The position numbers and the translations under genes were made by a program. The notes under the pieces are model-generated. The model was not told where the DNA came from, did no database searches, and saw nothing but the letters and a program-made list of their open reading frames with translations. From the NCBI GenBank assembly GCA_013203195.1, contig JABMQM010000204.1, forward strand, positions 1-8,953: 8,953 nt of DNA, written 5' to 3'. Below are positions 6,704 to 8,953 of the stretch, piece after piece (within the stretch, counting starts at the first letter, position 1; every line of letters begins with the position of its first letter). The stretch comes from Desulfobacteraceae bacterium. Its GTDB lineage: Bacteria; Desulfobacterota; Desulfobacteria; Desulfobacterales; UBA11574.

Positions 6704-7015
6704 TTATGTTTCGATACTGTCGATCTTGATTGCCGTATACAGCTGACGATGCCCCTGCTTGCGGCGATATCTTTTGCGTTTTTTATATTTGAAAACAATA
6801 ATCTTTCTGGCCTTGTGCTGCTCGACAATATGACCCTTGACCACAACATTATCGAGAATCGGTTGTCCGATACTGACCGCATCACCGTCCGAACACATCA
6901 GGACGCTGTCCAAAGCAACCGGGCTGCCGACTTCCCCTGGAATTTTCTCTACCTTTAATATTTCGCCCTGACGAACCTTATATTGTTTCCCGCCAGAAGC
7001 AACAATAGCATACAT
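6704..7015 (-). CDS. rplU: Large-subunit ribosomal protein bL21
   Basis: This 103-residue protein starts MYAIVASGGKQYKVRQGE, the hallmark of bL21. It carries the basic 23S-rRNA-binding stretch KYKKRKRYRRKQGHRQ (76-91) and the usual length. A strong ribosome site, AAGGAGG, lies 9 nt before the ATG, as expected for an abundant protein. It is the first gene of the leftward operon and is divergent from the metal-resistance operon. Confidence 0.97.
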   Translation of the reverse strand: MYAIVASGGKQYKVRQGEILKVEKIPGEVGSPVALDSVLMCSDGDAVSIGQPILDNVVVKGHIVEQHKARKIIVFKYKKRKRYRRKQGHRQLYTAIKIDSIET

Positions 7016-7041
7016 ATATATAAACCTCCTTAAAATCCAAT

Positions 7042-7071
7042 ATAATACTATTTTTTTTACAAACGTTTTAA
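7042..7071 (-). promoter_or_regulatory. Weak candidate promoter of the rplU operon
   Basis: On the minus strand, TTAAAA (7071-7066) and TATTAT (7047-7042) are spaced by 18 nt, in front of the AAGGAGG ribosome site. The -35 matches poorly. An A8 run (T8 at 7051-7058 on the plus strand) lies in the spacer. Other placements in this AT-rich DNA are possible. Confidence 0.25.
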
Positions 7072-7099
7072 GTGTTAGGCTTATAAAAACCTAAAACGT
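7063..7099. repeat. Inverted repeat upstream of rplU
   Basis: ACGTTTTA (7063-7070) and TAAAACGT (7092-7099) are perfect complements 21 nt apart. An inner pair, TTAGG (7075-7079) and CCTAA (7090-7094), can form an alternative stem. If transcription starts further upstream than the candidate -10, this would lie in the bL21 leader; otherwise it may be a protein-binding dyad. Confidence 0.45.
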
Positions 7100-7182
7100 G
7101 ATAATTTCGGTATTTATGAATTCATCAATCAAGAAACTACCAATATTTATTCGTTTCGTAATATTTGTCAAGAATATTTTCA

Positions 7183-7205
7183 ATAAAATCACAAAACGAT
7201 TTTAT
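7183..7205. repeat. Palindrome ATAAAATC-N7-GATTTTAT
   Basis: Perfect 8-bp arms (7183-7190 and 7198-7205) flank ACAAAAC. The left arm with its next two bases, ATAAAATCAC, recurs exactly at 7304-7313 inside the second palindrome, about 121 nt away. Confidence 0.6.
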
Positions 7206-7278
7206 AAAACGCGGTTTCACCGCTCAATATGCCGAAAGGCTAAAATTCTTTATAATGATACAAGATTTATCTATTCCT

Positions 7279-7299
7279 GGCCCCGCTTTAAGCGGGGCC
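7279..7299. terminator. GC-rich hairpin, terminator-like
   Basis: GGCCCCGCTT and AAGCGGGGCC are perfect complements around one T, folding as an 8-bp all-GC stem with a TTTAA loop. It stands out in AT-rich DNA. Neither flank has a true U-tract (TTATATAA to the right), and no gene ends nearby, so termination is uncertain. It could shield arsR from read-through or end a short RNA started at the TATAAT at 7251-7256. Confidence 0.45.
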
Positions 7300-7301
7300 T
7301 T

Positions 7302-7328
7302 ATATAAAATCACGTAGTGATTTTATAT
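7302..7328. repeat. Perfect 12-bp palindrome just upstream of the arsR promoter
   Basis: ATATAAAATCAC (7302-7313), centre GTA, then GTGATTTTATAT (7317-7328). It begins 2 nt after the GC-rich hairpin and ends just before the -35 box of arsR. It shares its arm with the palindrome at 7183-7205. It could be a regulator site or a REP-like unit. Confidence 0.6.
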
Positions 7329-7329
7329 C

Positions 7330-7358
7330 TTGACTTATAGCAAAGATTGACATATGAA
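7330..7358 (+). promoter_or_regulatory. Probable sigma70 promoter of the arsR-permease operon
   Basis: TTGACT (7330-7335) and TATGAA (7353-7358) are separated by 17 nt. The -10 box lies inside the left arm of the metal operator, so bound repressor would block RNA polymerase. A second TTGACA at 7347-7352 has no suitable -10 before the start codon. Confidence 0.55.
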
Positions 7359-7373
7359 CAGTTGTTCATATGT
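7350..7373. promoter_or_regulatory. ArsR/SmtB-type metal operator (11-2-11 dyad)
   Basis: The left arm ACATATGAACA, a GT centre, and a right arm that is its exact reverse complement make a 24-bp site. The TGAACA-N2-TGTTCA core is the known 12-2-12-type target of SmtB, CadC and related repressors. It covers the probable -10 box and ends 2 nt before the GGAGG ribosome site of arsR, arguing for autoregulation. Confidence 0.85.
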
Positions 7374-7386
7374 TTGGAGGTAACTT

Positions 7387-7731
7387 ATGGATGTCTGCCA
7401 GGAAAAAATAATACATCATGAAAGCGTGCAAAAGGCGCTCAACAACATTCCCGACATGGACGCGCTCCATAGCATTACCGGTATTTTCAAGGCTTTGAGC
7501 GACCCAAGCCGGCTTAAGATTGTGATTGCCCTGGCAAAATGTGAATTGTGCGTCTGTGATCTGGCAGCCGTTTGCGGATCATCCGACTCGGCCGTATCCC
7601 ATCAGCTCAGGATACTCAGAAATCTGAAAATCGTCCGTTATCGCAGAGAAGGAAAAGTCGTTTATTACCGTCTTGATGATCACCATGTGAGCACTTTAAT
7701 CAATCAGACCCTGGAACATGTTAAGGAATAA
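7387..7731 (+). CDS. ArsR/SmtB-family metal-sensing repressor (CadC/SmtB-like)
   Basis: This 114-residue winged-helix dimeric repressor starts at an ATG 6 nt after GGAGG. The DNA-reading helix is around SSDSAVSHQLRILRNLKIV (65-83), followed by the wing RYRREGKVVYYRL (84-96). The ELCVCDLA motif carries C55 and C57, and with C52 and the N-terminal C4 it resembles the CadC Cd/Pb thiolate (alpha3N) site. D98, H100, H111 and E114 have exactly the spacing of the SmtB alpha5 zinc ligands (D104, H106, H117, E120), the Glu being the last residue. Metal binding should release DNA and switch on the operon. It precedes the permease by 3 nt and lies under the operator at 7350-7373. The exact metal (Zn, Cd, Pb, possibly As) is uncertain; As(III) sensing through C55/C57 cannot be excluded. 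Confidence 0.93.
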   Translation: MDVCQEKIIHHESVQKALNNIPDMDALHSITGIFKALSDPSRLKIVIALAKCELCVCDLAAVCGSSDSAVSHQLRILRNLKIVRYRREGKVVYYRLDDHHVSTLINQTLEHVKE

Positions 7732-7734
7732 AAA

Positions 7735-8817
7735 ATGAATATAATTATAGAAATCCTGGCCGCTGCATGGCAGGTCTTCCTTGAATCGTCCATCTATATG
7801 CTTTTTGGGTTTTTTGTCGCCGGTATTCTCTATGTTTTTTTCAAACCCGAGAAAGTCAGCCGCTATTTAGGAAAGGGCCGGGTGCGTCCCGTGCTTCTTT
7901 CCGCCCTGGCGGGGATTCCGATTCCGCTGTGCTCCTGCGGCGTTGTCCCGGCGGCGGCCGGGCTGAAGCGTCAAGGCGCCAACAACGGTGCGACCTTGTC
8001 GTTTTTGATCTCAACACCTGAATCCGGTATGGATTCCATTCCAATTACCTATGCGCTCATGGATCCTATTATGACTGTAATGCGTCCGGTGGCGGCCTTT
8101 ATTACCGCCATCGTCGCCGGAACTATTGAAAATTTTTTTGGCGAATCCGGGGGGAAATCAAAAAACACCCTACATAGTTCCTGCTCTGCCTCCGGTAACC
8201 ACGGTTGTAACGGACCATCTCTAATCCCGTTAAACCCGGCCAAGATTTCGTTGCCCGCCAAAATTGTCATTGGTTTGAAATATGCCTTTGTCGATCTTTT
8301 GGGCGACATCGGTAAGTGGTTTATCGTCGGTATTCTACTGGCAGGACTGATCTCCTATTTAATACCGGACACTCTGTTTGAATCGTACCTGACCAACAAT
8401 TTTATTGCCATGCTTGTGATGCTGGTGGTCGGCCTGCCCATGTATGTATGCGCGACGTCCTCAACACCGATTGCCGCCGCCCTGGTACTGAAAGGCTTAA
8501 ACCCGGGGGCCGCCCTGGTATTTTTGCTGGCCGGACCGGCGACGAACATTGCTTCTTTGAGTATGGTTTCAGGTCTTTTGGGCAAAAAATCACTCTTGAT
8601 CTACCTGGGATCGATCGCTGTATGTTCCCTTGCTCTCGGCATTGTGACCGATATGCTATATTTCGGCTTCGGAATCACCGCCAAAGCATCGGCAGGACAA
8701 GCCGCTGAAATATTCCCTCATTATGTAGAATTGACTGGTGCGGCCGTCCTTGCCATTTTGCTTGCGTTTGCGATCTGGAAAAACTATAAAGAATCTGGGT
8801 CTTGCAGCACGTGTTAA
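7735..8817 (+). CDS. SO_0444-type metal efflux permease (ArsP/DUF318 superfamily)
   Basis: This 360-residue inner-membrane protein has about eight to ten hydrophobic stretches, including about 10-36, 52-76, 115-132, 175-210, 222-240, 244-268, 285-312 and 330-348. The two halves carry related motifs: IPLCSCGVVPAAAGLKRQG (64-81), then LISTP (91-95), and MYVCATSSTPIAAALVLKG (236-254), then LLAGPATN (264-271). This is the internal duplication of the family. C66 and C68 in CSCG, C239, a loop with C150 and C158 (SSCSASGNHGCNG) and a C-terminal CSTC (357-360) could bind metal. The SO_0444 family is annotated for Cu/Zn efflux; the related ArsP exports organoarsenicals. The ATG follows the repressor stop by 3 nt with AAGGA inside the repressor gene, so the two are co-translated and metal-induced. 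Which ion is moved cannot be decided from sequence. Confidence 0.88.
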   Translation: MNIIIEILAAAWQVFLESSIYMLFGFFVAGILYVFFKPEKVSRYLGKGRVRPVLLSALAGIPIPLCSCGVVPAAAGLKRQGANNGATLSFLISTPESGMDSIPITYALMDPIMTVMRPVAAFITAIVAGTIENFFGESGGKSKNTLHSSCSASGNHGCNGPSLIPLNPAKISLPAKIVIGLKYAFVDLLGDIGKWFIVGILLAGLISYLIPDTLFESYLTNNFIAMLVMLVVGLPMYVCATSSTPIAAALVLKGLNPGAALVFLLAGPATNIASLSMVSGLLGKKSLLIYLGSIAVCSLALGIVTDMLYFGFGITAKASAGQAAEIFPHYVELTGAAVLAILLAFAIWKNYKESGSCSTC

Positions 8818-8842
8818 CCTGACCCGAATATTTCAGTAAAGG

Positions 8843-8953
8843 ATCCTGGCCCAAAGGACCCGGCTTTAGTTTACCCCTGGAAGGGGCTGCTTTCCTGCAA
8901 ATTGGACAAGTTTGAAGTGCATAAAGTGAGCTAAAGTGCCTAAAGTTATGGAG
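8843..8953 (+). repeat. Dispersed intergenic repeat, copy 2 (cut by the window edge)
   Basis: Starting 26 nt after the permease stop, this matches 2935-3070 in the same orientation: 63 of 68 bases over 8886-8953, plus a shorter, partly diverged 5' part. CCCCT-GGA-AGGGG (8874-8886) forms a 5-bp stem; in copy 1 the same arms are 28 nt apart around an extra segment. The equivalent of the 8-bp stem in copy 1 has two mismatches here (8845-8863). It likely lies in the 3' untranslated part of the permease operon. The right half, with the second inverted arm, would be outside the window. Confidence 0.8.

Larger units (their letters stand above)
7016..7386. other. AT-rich divergent intergenic region
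   Basis: This 371-nt stretch separates the rplU operon (leftward) from the arsR operon (rightward). It holds the two promoters, the metal operator, two palindromes built on the same ATAAAATC arm, a GC-rich hairpin, a minor hairpin GCGGT-TTC-ACCGC at 7211-7223, and an inverted repeat close to rplU. A GTG-started open frame at 7098-7307 has no ribosome site and runs through the palindromes, so I do not consider it a gene. Confidence 0.7.

Noticed and set aside
7098..7307. GTG-started 69-residue open frame between rplU and arsR
   Set aside because: It has no ribosome site, its composition just reflects AT-rich DNA, and it runs through two palindromes and the GC hairpin; no recognisable motif.
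7347..7375. TTGACA at 7347 as the main arsR -35 box
   Set aside because: The matching -10 position (7370-7375, ATGTTT) is poor and would place the start within or after the ribosome site.

Overview
The window looks like a chromosomal segment of a strictly anaerobic, Gram-negative bacterium, most likely a sulfate reducer or relative in the Desulfobacterota. This is an inference. It rests on a tungsten-type aldehyde:ferredoxin oxidoreductase, the rplU-rpmA-obgE-proB-nadD-rsfS order, and a style of intergenic repeat (CTAAAGTG-rich arms plus a GGAG/CTCC hairpin) that I associate with that group from memory. No rRNA, tRNA, CRISPR array, transposase or phage gene was seen.

Left part (1-2932). The 5' end of an M55-family D-aminopeptidase gene runs leftwards off the window. 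Back to back with it, a complete AOR-family oxidoreductase runs rightwards, followed after 45 nt by a protein with cysteine clusters at both ends and a HEAT-like middle. The two divergent transcripts appear to have overlapping promoters in a 138-nt gap. No dedicated ferredoxin or cofactor gene accompanies the AOR here.

Convergent junction (2933-3144). The rightward group meets the leftward housekeeping operon at a non-coding element made of hairpins and inverted arms. Its left half is present again at the right edge of the window (8843-8953), so it is a dispersed repeat lying just downstream of genes.

Housekeeping operon (7015 down to 3145, minus strand). rplU (bL21), rpmA (bL27), obgE, proB, nadD and rsfS are tightly packed. 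obgE starts by a 4-nt GTGA overlap with rpmA, proB overlaps obgE by 11 nt, and rsfS starts by a 4-nt ATGA overlap with nadD. The operon joins ribosome assembly (bL21, bL27, ObgE, RsfS) to the first step of proline synthesis and to NAD synthesis. proA, which often follows proB in such clusters, is absent.

Right part (7016-8953). A 371-nt AT-rich divergent region holds several palindromes. It leads to a two-gene metal-resistance operon: an ArsR/SmtB-type repressor carrying residues of both the CadC-type thiolate site and the SmtB alpha5 zinc site, and an SO_0444-type permease. A perfect 11-2-11 dyad covers the probable -10 box of the repressor promoter. This predicts a self-regulated metal efflux unit, probably for Zn, Cd, Pb or Cu.
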